DNA from: IMCC2047 sp041395865
Lineage (GTDB): Bacteria; Pseudomonadota; Gammaproteobacteria; Pseudomonadales; IMCC2047
Assembly: GCA_041395865.1 (NCBI GenBank)
Contig: JAWKZQ010000001.1
Location: forward strand, 186,001 to 250,000
Direction: 5' to 3'
DNA: 64,000 nt
Shown: piece by piece, positions 51,452 to 60,476 of the stretch
How the letters are laid out: each line of letters starts with the position of its first letter
How positions within the stretch are numbered: position 1 is the first letter of the stretch
Notes under the pieces: generated by a model
The model's input: only the letters and a program-made list of their open reading frames with translations
Told to the model about the DNA's origin: nothing
The model's database searches: none
Program-made: the position numbers and the translations under genes

Positions 51452-54357
51452 ACCCCGCCTTGTTCCGGTTGATTCACCGGATCGTAATCTGCTACCGGCG
51501 CACAGCTACAGAATAAATGCCGGTCGCCATAGACATTATCAACACGGCCGACCGGCGGCCAGTATTTACGATTTAACAGCCCCGCTGCGGGATAAGCAGC
51601 CTGCTGCCTGGAGTAGGGATGCGGCCAATCATCCGCAATGACCATCGCCGCGCTATGTGGCGCATTTTTCAAGGGGTTATCGTGCGGATCCAGCACACCT
51701 TCCTGCACCGCGCGAATTTCCTCACGAATCAAAATCATCGCCTCGCAGAACCGTTCCAGTTCGCCCAGCGACTCGCTTTCGGTCGGCTCGATCATAAGCG
51801 TACCCGTCACCGGGAAGGACATGGTAGGCGCGTGAAAACCAAAATCAATCAATCGTTTGGCAATATCCTCAACGGTCACCCCCGTTGCCTCTTTCAAGGG
51901 TCGTAAATCGATAATACATTCATGCGCCACGCGGCCATGCCTGCCGGTATACAGAATGGGGTAATGTGTACCCAAACGGCGCGCAATATAGTTGGCGCTG
52001 AGAATCGCCACCTGAGTAGCCGTAGTCAGTCCCAGACGGCCCATCATGCGAATATACATCCAACTGATGGGCAAAATGCCCGCACTGCCCCATGGTGCAG
52101 CGGCCACAGCGTGGCGGCCTTCTGTGCCAACCTGCCCCCGACCGTGCCCCGGCAGGAAAGGAGCGAGGTGCTTTTTCACCCCGATCGGACCAACGCCCGG
52201 TCCGCCGCCGCCGTGCGGAATACAGAAGGTTTTATGCAGGTTGAGGTGTGAAACATCGCCGCCAAACCTACCCGGGTAACAGAGCCCGACCATGGCATTC
52301 AGGTTGGCCCCGTCCATATAGACCTGCCCGCCATGCTTATGCACCAGATCGCACACCTCGGTCACCTGCTCTTCAAATACCCCATGCGTTGAGGGGTAGG
52401 TGATCATAATGGCTGCCAATTGCTCGCTGTACTGCTGGCATTTTGAGCGCAAATCGTCCAGGTCAATATTACCCTGCTCGTCGCAACTGACACCCACGAC
52501 CTGTAAACCGCACATCTGGGCAGAGGCCGGGTTCGTACCATGGGCGGATGTCGGAATCAGGCAAATCCTGCGCTGTGCGTCCCCGCGACTTTGGTGATAA
52601 CCGCGAATCGCCAGCAACCCGGCATATTCGCCCTGCGAGCCGGCATTCGGTTGTAATGAAACCTCATCGTAGCCGGTAATTGCGCATAACATCTGCTGTA
52701 GGCTGGATGTTAACGCCCCATAGCCCTCTAACTGCTCGAGCGGGGCGAAAGGATGAATAGCGCTGAATTCCGGCCAGCTGATGGGCAGCATCTCGCTGCT
52801 GGCGTTCAGTTTCATGGTGCAAGATCCCAGCGGGATCATGGCGCGATCCAGGGCGATATCCTTATCCGCCAATTGGCGGATATAGCGCAACATCTCGGTT
52901 TCGCTCTGGTAACGGTTAAAAACCGGGTGCGTTAATACCGGATCGATGCGCTGCAGCGTAGCCGGAATAACCAACGGTTCACTGTCATCGAATTCGGCAA
53001 CATTGAATGCCACCGGCTTATCCAGCGCAAAAACCTGCCAAAGCCGCTCCACATCGGCCACTTCTGTGGTTTCGTCCAAAGAAATACCGATATGCGCGTG
53101 ATTAACGTGACGCAAATTCAGGCCCTGTGCCTGTGCAGCCTGATGAATGGCAGCGGTCTCTTCGCCTGTTGAAACCAGTAACGTATCGAAGTAAGGCTCG
53201 CTGCCAAGTTGGTAACCCAGCTTGCGCAACCCGGCGGCCAGCAGCTCCGTCAGGCGATGTACGCGTTGCGCAATCATGCGCAATCCGCCAGGACCATGAT
53301 AAACCGCATACATGCTGGACATAATCGCCAACAGCACCTGCGCAGTGCAAATATTAGAGGTGGCCTTTTCGCGGCGGATATGCTGTTCACGGGTTTGCAG
53401 GGCCAATCGATAGGCCGGCTGCCCCTGGCTGTCCACGGACACGCCAACCAGGCGTCCGGGCAAGAGGCGCTTCAGCTTCTCCCGAATCCCCATATAGGCC
53501 GCATGCGGTCCGCCACCGCCCAGCGGCACCCCAAAGCGCTGGCTGCTGCCCACCGCTACGTCCGCACCGAGCTCGCCTGGCGACTTAATCAGCATCAGGC
53601 TCAGCAGATCAGCCGCCATCACCACCAGGGCTCCCTTGTCATGGGCCTGTTCGATCATTTGTCGATAATCGCGGATCGCACCGTCTACCCCCGGGTATTG
53701 CAGCAGCACACCAAAACAATCGGTCGTCGGCAAATCCAGCAGCGGATCGCCAATAACCAATTCGATACCCAAGGGTTCAGCACGGGTCCGCAGCACGTCA
53801 ATGGTCTGAGGCAAGCAATCTGCCGCGACAAAAAATCGATCGCTCTTGGTTTTTCCGGCATGATGGCACAGCGCCATGGCTTCGGCCGCGGCCGTCGCTT
53901 CGTCCAGCAGCGAGGCGTTAGCCAGATCCATGCCGGTGAGGTCGGTAATCAGCGTTTGATAATTAAGCAGCGCCTCCAGGCGCCCCTGGGAAATTTCCGG
54001 TTGGTAAGGCGTATAGGCGGTGTACCAGGCGGGGTTTTCAAGAATATTTCGCTGGATAACGCCCGGCGTGTGGCAGTTGTAATAACCCTGCCCGATAAAG
54101 GATTGAAACACCTTGTTTTGATCGGCAATCGCCCTCAATTCTGCAAGTGCCTGGGCTTCGCTGCACCCCTCGTCCAGGGGTAGCTGGTTAGGCGCGAGAA
54201 TGGCGCCGGGAATAACCTCGTCGATGAGCGCCTTAAGGGATGGCAGGCCAAGTTGCGTCAGCATTTGCTGCTGGTCACTGGCGCTGGGGCCAATATGTCG
54301 GGAAGTGAATTCGCCCTGCGTGTCCAGATCGGTCAGCCTGAACAGACGATGCGCCAT
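51448..54357 (-). CDS. gcvP: Glycine dehydrogenase (decarboxylating), P-protein
   Basis: GcvP decarboxylates glycine and passes the aminomethyl group to lipoylated GcvH. The 969 residues match the single-chain enzyme of gammaproteobacteria: an N-terminal half starting FTSRHIGPSASDQQQML, and a C-terminal half with the PLP lysine in LNLHKTFCIPHGGGGPG. It follows gcvH across 122 bases that contain a strong hairpin, and overlaps gcvR by four bases. Confidence 0.98.
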   Translation of the reverse strand: MAHRLFRLTDLDTQGEFTSRHIGPSASDQQQMLTQLGLPSLKALIDEVIPGAILAPNQLPLDEGCSEAQALAELRAIADQNKVFQSFIGQGYYNCHTPGVIQRNILENPAWYTAYTPYQPEISQGRLEALLNYQTLITDLTGMDLANASLLDEATAAAEAMALCHHAGKTKSDRFFVAADCLPQTIDVLRTRAEPLGIELVIGDPLLDLPTTDCFGVLLQYPGVDGAIRDYRQMIEQAHDKGALVVMAADLLSLMLIKSPGELGADVAVGSSQRFGVPLGGGGPHAAYMGIREKLKRLLPGRLVGVSVDSQGQPAYRLALQTREQHIRREKATSNICTAQVLLAIMSSMYAVYHGPGGLRMIAQRVHRLTELLAAGLRKLGYQLGSEPYFDTLLVSTGEETAAIHQAAQAQGLNLRHVNHAHIGISLDETTEVADVERLWQVFALDKPVAFNVAEFDDSEPLVIPATLQRIDPVLTHPVFNRYQSETEMLRYIRQLADKDIALDRAMIPLGSCTMKLNASSEMLPISWPEFSAIHPFAPLEQLEGYGALTSSLQQMLCAITGYDEVSLQPNAGSQGEYAGLLAIRGYHQSRGDAQRRICLIPTSAHGTNPASAQMCGLQVVGVSCDEQGNIDLDDLRSKCQQYSEQLAAIMITYPSTHGVFEEQVTEVCDLVHKHGGQVYMDGANLNAMVGLCYPGRFGGDVSHLNLHKTFCIPHGGGGPGVGPIGVKKHLAPFLPGHGRGQVGTEGRHAVAAAPWGSAGILPISWMYIRMMGRLGLTTATQVAILSANYIARRLGTHYPILYTGRHGRVAHECIIDLRPLKEATGVTVEDIAKRLIDFGFHAPTMSFPVTGTLMIEPTESESLGELERFCEAMILIREEIRAVQEGVLDPHDNPLKNAPHSAAMVIADDWPHPYSRQQAAYPAAGLLNRKYWPPVGRVDNVYGDRHLFCSCAPVADYDPVNQPEQGGV

Positions 54358-54430
54358 AACAGTATTCCTTCTACCAGATTAAAAGGCTTCCTTGATCAGT
54401 ATGGCCGATTAAAGGCGGGGTTACCTATGT

Positions 54431-54464
54431 GGCAGGAAAGAAAATTTGCCGTTTCTTCCCTGCC
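54431..54464 (-). repeat. 13-base-pair hairpin between gcvH and gcvP
   Basis: GGCAGGAAAGAAA (54431-54443) and TTTCTTCCCTGCC (54452-54464) are complementary over 13 pairs with one wobble. No T-tract follows in the gcvP direction, so it is more likely an mRNA stability or processing element than a terminator. Confidence 0.65.
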
Positions 54465-54479
54465 CGCGATGCGTTGCGG

Positions 54480-54854
54480 TTAGCCCTCTTCCGTAAACGC
54501 ATGATAAGCCGCCTCATCCATGAAGCCGCTGAGGTCCGGGGCTTCATCGGTGCGCACCTTGATCAACCAGCCCGCACCCAGCGGGTCTTCGTTGATGGTT
54601 TCCGGGGCGTCGGCCAACGCCTCGTTGACGGCCTCCACCACGCCATTGAGTGGCGAACCCACCTCACCGGCGGCCTTGACCGACTCAATCACGATCACTT
54701 CCTCGCCAGCGCTGAGTTGAGCGCCCACTTCAGGCAACTCAACAAAAACGATATCGCCCAACTCACTTTGCGCAAAGTCCGTAATACCCACGGTAATCAG
54801 GTCGCCTTCGGCCTGCAGCCATTCGTGTTGATCGGTATATTTACGCTCAGACAT
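54480..54854 (-). CDS. gcvH: Glycine cleavage system H-protein
   Basis: GcvH is the lipoyl carrier of the glycine cleavage complex. The start is ATG 54854 (MSERKYTDQHEWLQ), preceded by AGAGGA at a good distance; a longer frame to 54881 is not family sequence. The lipoylated lysine is K60 in IESVKAAGEV, and the end reads FMDEAAYHAF. It lies 23 bases after gcvT. Confidence 0.98.
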   Translation of the reverse strand: MSERKYTDQHEWLQAEGDLITVGITDFAQSELGDIVFVELPEVGAQLSAGEEVIVIESVKAAGEVGSPLNGVVEAVNEALADAPETINEDPLGAGWLIKVRTDEAPDLSGFMDEAAYHAFTEEG

Positions 54855-54877
54855 GCTTGTTCCTCTTTCAATCAAAT

Positions 54878-55993
54878 TCAAATATATCGGTGGGCGACAA
54901 AGGGCAGCTCAACCACCTGGACCGAACGCTGCTTACCCCTCACTTCCGCAATCAATTCTGCCCCGGGTTTCGCGAATTCATTAGCCACATAGGCCATAGC
55001 GATTGCAGCGCCGGCAGCAGGGGAGTAACCGCCGCTGGTAACAGTGCCCACGCACTCGCCAGTTGGCGCTGTTAAGGCTGTTCCGGCGCGGATCGGCGCC
55101 CTTTCCTGTGAGCGCAATCCTACCCGTTTACGACTCACTGTGCCCGCTATTTGTTGCAAAATTTGCCGGTCACCAGGGAAACTGCCGGCTTTAGCACCCC
55201 CTTCCCGGCGGGAAGCCGCAATCACCCAATCCAGCCCCGCTTCAATGGGGCTAATCTGCTCACTCAGCTCGTGCCCGTAAAGACATAAACCCGCCTCCAG
55301 CCGCAACGAATCACGCGCCCCCAGGCCTATCATTTGCACCTGTTCAAAGCCCAGCAAACGTCGGGCAAAGGCCAGGGAATCCGTCGCCGCCAAGGAAATT
55401 TCAAAACCGTCTTCGCCAGTGTAACCGGAGCGTGTGACAAAACAGTGTATGCCCGCTATGTCACAGGCCGCCGCCTGCATAAAGTTGAGCGCCTTAAGTT
55501 CGGGCGCCAGGCTGCCCAAAACATCAATACTTTCAGGGCCCTGCAGGGCAAGCAGGGCGCGGTCCGCCAGCAGCTTCACGCAGGTTTCGCGGCCCACCTG
55601 CTGTTGCAAATAATGCAGATCGGCTTCTTTGCAGGCCGCATTAACCACCAGCAGGAAATCCGTTTCGCTACGCCGGCAAACCATCAGGTCATCACGCACG
55701 CCGCCCGCATCATTGGTCAACAGGCTATAACGCTGCTGGTTGATCGGCAGCATTGCCAGGTCAATCGGCAATAAACGCTCCAGGTCGGAGGCAGCCGAAG
55801 CCCCCTTCACCTCAACCTGCCCCATATGGGAGACGTCAAACAGACCGCTATGTTGGCGCGTATGCTGGTGCTCCTGGATAATACCCTCCGCGTATTGAAC
55901 CGGCATTTCGTAGCCGGCAAAGGCGACCATCTTTGCGCCCAGCTCAAGATGCAGGTCGTGCAAGGGGGTGGTTAGCAGCTCATCGGCGGTCAT
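54878..55993 (-). CDS. gcvT: Aminomethyltransferase (T-protein)
   Basis: GcvT transfers the methylene group to tetrahydrofolate and releases ammonia. The 371 residues contain AFAGYEMPVQY, the SGLFDVSHMGQVEVKG signature with the catalytic aspartate, YTGEDGFEI, and GLGARDSLRLEAGLCLYGHE. It starts 28 bases after sdaA on the same strand, so serine deaminase and the glycine cleavage genes form one operon. Confidence 0.97.
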   Translation of the reverse strand: MTADELLTTPLHDLHLELGAKMVAFAGYEMPVQYAEGIIQEHQHTRQHSGLFDVSHMGQVEVKGASAASDLERLLPIDLAMLPINQQRYSLLTNDAGGVRDDLMVCRRSETDFLLVVNAACKEADLHYLQQQVGRETCVKLLADRALLALQGPESIDVLGSLAPELKALNFMQAAACDIAGIHCFVTRSGYTGEDGFEISLAATDSLAFARRLLGFEQVQMIGLGARDSLRLEAGLCLYGHELSEQISPIEAGLDWVIAASRREGGAKAGSFPGDRQILQQIAGTVSRKRVGLRSQERAPIRAGTALTAPTGECVGTVTSGGYSPAAGAAIAMAYVANEFAKPGAELIAEVRGKQRSVQVVELPFVAHRYI

Positions 55994-56021
55994 AGACTGG
56001 GGACTTCCGGGTAATTACGGG

Positions 56022-57416
56022 TTAACACTCGATAATATTGACCGGCACGGCAACAACATTAACAGCCAATCCGCCACGTGCCGTTTCCTTATACTTTTCC
56101 TTCATATCCCTGCCGGTATCGCGCATGGTTTTAATCACCTTATCGAGCGAGACATAGTGCTTGCCGTCACCATGCAAAGCCATGCGGGCAGCCGCAATCG
56201 CCTTCACGGAAGCCATGGCGTTACGCTCAATACAGGGCACCTGCACCAGTCCGCCAACCGGATCGCAGGTTAACCCCAGGTTGTGCTCCATGCCGATTTC
56301 AGCGGCATTTTCCACCTGGGCAGGCGTTCCGCCCAGCACTTCGGCCAGGGCTCCCGCCGCCATTGAGCAGGCCGAACCCACTTCGCCCTGGCAACCAACC
56401 TCCGCACCGCTGATCGAGGCATTTTCCTTGTAAAGGATGCCTATCGCTGCAGCGGTCAACAGGAAGCGGATCGCGTCCTCGTCGGTTCCACCGCAAAAAT
56501 TATGATGGTAATGCATGATGGCCGGCACAATGCCCGCTGCACCGTTGGTCGGAGCCGTTACCACGCGACCGCCGCCGGCATTTTCCTCATTCACGGCCAG
56601 CGCGTAGAGGGTTGCCCAGTCCATCGGGCTCAGTAAATCCGTCTTGTTCTCTGAGGCGCTATTCAACTGCCGCTTCAACTGGGGCGCCCGGCGTTTGACC
56701 TTGAGTCCGCCCGGCAAAATTCCTTCGGTTTTGCAGCCGCGCTCGACACAGTCCTTCATCACCTGCCATATTTCCAGCAATTTGGTACGAATTTCCGGTT
56801 CATCGCGCCACACCTGCTCATTCTTGAGCATGATACTACTGATACAGAGGCCCGTTTCCTCGCACAGGGCAAGCAACTCGGCAGCCGTTGTAAAGGGATA
56901 AGGCAGCTTGGTTTCATCGGGGACAATGCAGTCGGCATCCGTCGACTCCTCATCCACCACAAAGCCGCCGCCAACGGAATAATAGATTCGGGTTTTAAGT
57001 TCGTCGCCCTCGGCATTAAACGCGGTGAATTTCATCCCGTTGGAGTGATAGGGCAGGCTCTTGCGCTTATGCAGAATCAGGTCATTTTTTTCAACAAACT
57101 TAACCTGCTTTTTTCCCTTCAGATTCAGCTGTTTTGTCTCACGTACGCTTTCGACGATACCGGGAATTACATCCGTATCAATCTCCTCGGGAACTTCGCC
57201 CTGCAGCCCCAGAATAACCGCTTTGGTGGAACCGTGGCCCGCGCCCGTCGCGCCCAGTGAGCCGAACAGTTCCGATTTGACACGCGCGGTGTCAGTTAAC
57301 AACTTTCCCTGTTCGAGTTCCTCCACAAAGGTCAAGGCTGCCCGCATCGGTCCCACGGTGTGGGAGCTCGAAGGGCCAATGCCTATCTTGAAAATATCGA
57401 AAACACTAATTGCCAT
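56022..57416 (-). CDS. sdaA: L-serine ammonia-lyase, iron-sulfur type, single chain
   Basis: SdaA deaminates L-serine to pyruvate and ammonia with an oxygen-labile [4Fe-4S] cluster. The 464 residues match the single-polypeptide form: an N-terminal regulatory part beginning ISVFDIFKIGIGPSSSHTVG, and a catalytic part with cluster cysteines in GCQGEVGSACSMAAG and GLTCDPVGGLVQVPC. It heads the sdaA-gcvT-gcvH-gcvP-gcvR run and is divergent from a LysR gene. Confidence 0.97.
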   Translation of the reverse strand: MAISVFDIFKIGIGPSSSHTVGPMRAALTFVEELEQGKLLTDTARVKSELFGSLGATGAGHGSTKAVILGLQGEVPEEIDTDVIPGIVESVRETKQLNLKGKKQVKFVEKNDLILHKRKSLPYHSNGMKFTAFNAEGDELKTRIYYSVGGGFVVDEESTDADCIVPDETKLPYPFTTAAELLALCEETGLCISSIMLKNEQVWRDEPEIRTKLLEIWQVMKDCVERGCKTEGILPGGLKVKRRAPQLKRQLNSASENKTDLLSPMDWATLYALAVNEENAGGGRVVTAPTNGAAGIVPAIMHYHHNFCGGTDEDAIRFLLTAAAIGILYKENASISGAEVGCQGEVGSACSMAAGALAEVLGGTPAQVENAAEIGMEHNLGLTCDPVGGLVQVPCIERNAMASVKAIAAARMALHGDGKHYVSLDKVIKTMRDTGRDMKEKYKETARGGLAVNVVAVPVNIIEC

Positions 57417-57497
57417 TTTTGGTCGAATTCCTCACCGCTTAACCGTAAAACTCTTCAATACGATACTCCAATCGATACCACCGAAAAACAAATTTCA

Positions 57498-57521
57498 CGC
57501 AAATAAAAGGGTTTATTTGCG
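57498..57521. promoter_or_regulatory. Perfect palindrome between sdaA and the LysR gene (candidate operator)
   Basis: CGCAAATAAA and TTTATTTGCG form a 10-base perfect inverted repeat around AGGG, 82 bases upstream of sdaA and about 80 bases upstream of the LysR start. A dyad in a LysR/target intergenic region is the classical place for autoregulation, so this is a good operator candidate; that the LysR protein binds it is inference. Confidence 0.55.
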
Positions 57522-57599
57522 CTTGCGAATTTGATTTGCATCACTAATAATCCGCTTTCTTTTATTTTCATGGCAAATAGAAAAGGGCGCTTTTTTCAG

Positions 57600-58451
57600 A
57601 TGAAAAATCTGCCAATGGATGTGCTACGTTCCTTCGTCACAGTGGCCGAGCTGGGTGGCTTCACCCAGGCGGGGGAGTTGCTTGGACGCTCTCAGCCTGC
57701 GATCAGCCTGCAGATAAAACGCCTTGAAGAAATGACCAACACTCACCTGTTCAGCCGCAATGCGCAACGGCTCAAACTCACACAACAGGGCGAGACACTC
57801 TACAAGTATGCCAGCGAAATCCTGAGCCTGAATGACGAGGCTTTGAATACCTTTCTGAAACCTGCGCTTAGCGGCCGGGTACGTTTCGGTATCCCCAGCG
57901 AGTTTGCCACAACCCTGCTGCCTAAAATCGTTGGCCGCTTTACCAAAGCCTACCCGAACGTCACCCTCGAGGTGACCTGCGATTTAAGCAAAATCCTGTT
58001 GTCCGAGGATCGTTCCAACGAGTTTGATTTGATTCTGGCTTTACACGACAACCCCTCGAACCGACATCGGGGCCAGGTCAAGGAGGATGAACTGGTCTGG
58101 GTGACCAGCCCCGACCAGCACGCGCACGAAAAAGACACCATCCCGCTTATTGTCGCCCAGGAAGGCTGCATTTACCGTCAACGCGCACTCCAGAGTTTGA
58201 AGAAAATAGACCAGCCGCACCGCGTGGTTTACACCATCCCGGATTTAGCGGGCATCCAGGCTGCCATCGAAGAAGGACTTGGCGTTACCGTTCTTGCCAA
58301 AAGCACCGTGCCGGATAACCTGAAAATTATTAAACCATCCGACAAATATCCAAAGTTGGGCAGCGTCGGCATTAGCCTGATTTATGATCACAGGGAACCC
58401 AACGAGGCGATGAAACGCCTTGTGGAGTTCGTCGCCACCAGCCTGACATAA
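57600..58451 (+). CDS. LysR-family transcriptional regulator, divergent from sdaA-gcv
   Basis: A 283-residue LysR protein with an N-terminal winged helix-turn-helix (SFVTVAELGGFTQAGELLGR, SQPAISLQIKRLEE) and a periplasmic-binding-fold effector domain. The start at ATG 57600 (MKNLPMDVLRSF) matches the family; an ATG at 57570 would add ten residues. Its position opposite sdaA suggests it regulates the glycine/serine operon, and it may sense serine, glycine or a related metabolite (inference). It is followed by the shikimate-kinase-like gene after 26 bases. Confidence 0.88.
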   Translation: MKNLPMDVLRSFVTVAELGGFTQAGELLGRSQPAISLQIKRLEEMTNTHLFSRNAQRLKLTQQGETLYKYASEILSLNDEALNTFLKPALSGRVRFGIPSEFATTLLPKIVGRFTKAYPNVTLEVTCDLSKILLSEDRSNEFDLILALHDNPSNRHRGQVKEDELVWVTSPDQHAHEKDTIPLIVAQEGCIYRQRALQSLKKIDQPHRVVYTIPDLAGIQAAIEEGLGVTVLAKSTVPDNLKIIKPSDKYPKLGSVGISLIYDHREPNEAMKRLVEFVATSLT

Positions 58452-58477
58452 ACTTAATTGACCTTCCGGAATTTTTT

Positions 58478-58993
58478 ATGGACCCAAAAAGCAGCATCAT
58501 TCTCGTCGGCATGCCCGGCGCCGGTAAAAGCACACTGGGTGTTTTACTGGCCAAGGAACTGGGACTGGATTTCCTTGATACCGATGTCTCTATTCAGGTT
58601 CATGAAGGCCGCAGCCTGCAGGACATTATGGATGCCGAAGGCTATATGCGGCTGCGTGAAATCGAAGAAATGGTGCTGCTCAAGACCGATGCCAGCGGCA
58701 AGGTCATTTCAACCGGCGGCAGCGCCGTTTATAGCGACGCCGGCATGCAACACCTTAAAGCGCAAGGCAAGGTGATTTTTCTAGATGTTACCCTGGATGA
58801 ATTGAGGAAACGCATTCACAATTTTGACACGCGCGGTATTGCCCGTCGTCCTGATCAAAGCTTCGAAGCGCTGTTTGAAGAGCGCTGCGCACTCTACAAC
58901 AAATATGCCGATATTCGTATCGACTGCAATGGATTCAGCCCGGCAGAACTTCTGGATAAGATCCAGGCAGCGCTTAATTCGGGAAACGCTTAA
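58478..58993 (+). CDS. Shikimate-kinase-like P-loop kinase
   Basis: The 171 residues have the shikimate kinase fold: Walker A GMPGAGKST, the DTD (LDTDVSIQ) acidic motif, RLREIEEM, and a late ERCALYNKYADI. The glycine-rich substrate loop is GGSAV rather than the usual GGGA, and the lid segment (GIARRPDQ) is also atypical. It may therefore be a paralogue acting on another small alcohol. It is transcribed with the LysR gene inside a glycine/serine island, not with aroB as aroK is. Confidence is high for the fold and low for the substrate. Confidence 0.8.
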   Translation: MDPKSSIILVGMPGAGKSTLGVLLAKELGLDFLDTDVSIQVHEGRSLQDIMDAEGYMRLREIEEMVLLKTDASGKVISTGGSAVYSDAGMQHLKAQGKVIFLDVTLDELRKRIHNFDTRGIARRPDQSFEALFEERCALYNKYADIRIDCNGFSPAELLDKIQAALNSGNA

Positions 58994-58997
58994 TCAC

Positions 58998-60332
58998 CTA
59001 CCTGGCAGCGAAATAGTCCTTCGTCAGCTTAAAGACCACCGGGCTCAGCAGTAACAGGGCAATCAGGTTTGGCAGCGCCATCATGGCATTCAGTGTATCG
59101 GCCAGTAACCAGACAAAACCCAGCTTCTGCTGAGCACCCCAGAATACCGCAGCAACCCAGATAACCCTGAAAGGGAAAATAGACTTCACCCCAAACAGGT
59201 ATTCAACACATTTTTCCCCATAAACGCTCCAGCCCAGGATAGTGGTAAAGGCAAACACCGCCTGGCCGATACTCACCACCTCCTGCCCGAAAGGAAGCGT
59301 GTGCGCGAAAGCGGCAGCGGTCAGCGGAGCTCCCGTATCGCCTGAAGTCCATACCCCTGTCACAATGATCACCAGGCCCGTAATTGTGCAAACGCACAGG
59401 GTATCGATAAAGGTGCCCAGCATGCCAATAACACCCTGGCGTACCGGATCATTCGTTTGCGCGGCCGCATGCGCAATAGGCGCGCTCCCCAAACCGGCTT
59501 CATTGGAAAAAACGCCCCTGGCCACGCCCTGCTGAATCGCCACCCAAATAGCCGCACCGGCAAACCCTCCGGCTGCCGCATGTCCGGTAAAGGCACTTTC
59601 CAGAATCAAACCGAGCGCCGCTGGAATTTCGCCCGCATGGACAAGCAGGATAATCAATCCCGCCAGGATATAGGTAATTGCCATGAAGGGAACCAGCTTG
59701 CCCGCAACATGGGCAATTCGCACGATCCCCCCCAAGATAACAGCGCCTGCCAGAAGGCTGAGAATAATAGCTGTCACCAGCTTGGAAACACCGAAGGTTT
59801 CCAGCATGACATCCGCAACGGAATTCGACTGCACCATATTACCGATACCGAAACCGGCAAAAGCGCCAAAGATGGCAAAGGCCGTTCCCAACCATAACCA
59901 CTTCTTCGATAAGCCGTTTTTAATGTAGTACATGGGGCCGCCCACATACTGGCCCTTTTCATCCACCTCGCGATACTGCACCGCCAGCACTGCTTCGGCA
60001 TACTTGGTCGCCATGCCCACCAGTGCTGTACACCACATCCAGAACAGCGCGCCGGGCCCGCCAATCACAATGGCAATCGCCACTCCCGCAATATTACCGG
60101 TGCCTATGGTCGCGGACATGGCCGTCATCAGCGCATTAAAGGGGCTGATCTGGCCATCCCCCGTTCCTTTGCGCCCCTGCCAAAGCATTCGAAAACCATA
60201 CCCCAGCTTCAGCACAGGCATCAAACGCAAACCAAGGGACAGGAAAAAACCGGTACCCAGAATCAGAACCAGCATCAGGGGTCCCCAGACAACACCATTA
60301 ATCTGGTTCACGATCGCGGTGACAACTTCCAT
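58998..60332 (-). CDS. Sodium:alanine/glycine symporter, AGCS family
   Basis: The 444-residue protein has about eleven hydrophobic helices and the AGCS signatures GLRLMPVLKLGYGF, NALMTAMSATIGTGNIAGVA and GGPMYYIKNG. The family moves alanine or glycine with sodium. Its position between the glycine cleavage operon and glyA makes glycine or alanine uptake likely. It is on the same strand as glyA but separated from it by a strong terminator, so it probably has its own promoter. Confidence 0.93.
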   Translation of the reverse strand: MEVVTAIVNQINGVVWGPLMLVLILGTGFFLSLGLRLMPVLKLGYGFRMLWQGRKGTGDGQISPFNALMTAMSATIGTGNIAGVAIAIVIGGPGALFWMWCTALVGMATKYAEAVLAVQYREVDEKGQYVGGPMYYIKNGLSKKWLWLGTAFAIFGAFAGFGIGNMVQSNSVADVMLETFGVSKLVTAIILSLLAGAVILGGIVRIAHVAGKLVPFMAITYILAGLIILLVHAGEIPAALGLILESAFTGHAAAGGFAGAAIWVAIQQGVARGVFSNEAGLGSAPIAHAAAQTNDPVRQGVIGMLGTFIDTLCVCTITGLVIIVTGVWTSGDTGAPLTAAAFAHTLPFGQEVVSIGQAVFAFTTILGWSVYGEKCVEYLFGVKSIFPFRVIWVAAVFWGAQQKLGFVWLLADTLNAMMALPNLIALLLLSPVVFKLTKDYFAAR

Positions 60333-60414
60333 CCAAAGGCTCCTGTTTTTAGTGTGGGTTTCGCTGAGTATAGGTTTGCGGCAGGGAAATCAAAAGATTG
60401 CTCTTTTAGAAGAC

Positions 60415-60446
60415 AAAAAAAACCGGCGCCATCAGGCGCCGGTTTT
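60415..60446 (-). terminator. Intrinsic terminator of glyA
   Basis: A perfect stem (AAAACCGGCGCC / GGCGCCGGTTTT) around an ATCA loop. The long A-run at its left end gives eight Ts on the minus strand directly after the stem. It lies 31 bases after the glyA stop. Confidence 0.92.
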
Positions 60447-60476
60447 AGACAAGCTCAGATTAACTAAGACTGATAA

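Noticed and set aside
53209..54183. A 324-codon plus-strand frame opposite gcvP
   Set aside because: gcvP is unmistakable on the other strand; the frame reads as unstructured sequence.
57417..57599. Glycine riboswitch upstream of sdaA-gcvT
   Set aside because: The region is short and AT-rich and lacks the tandem aptamer conserved bases. The palindrome fits a protein operator better.
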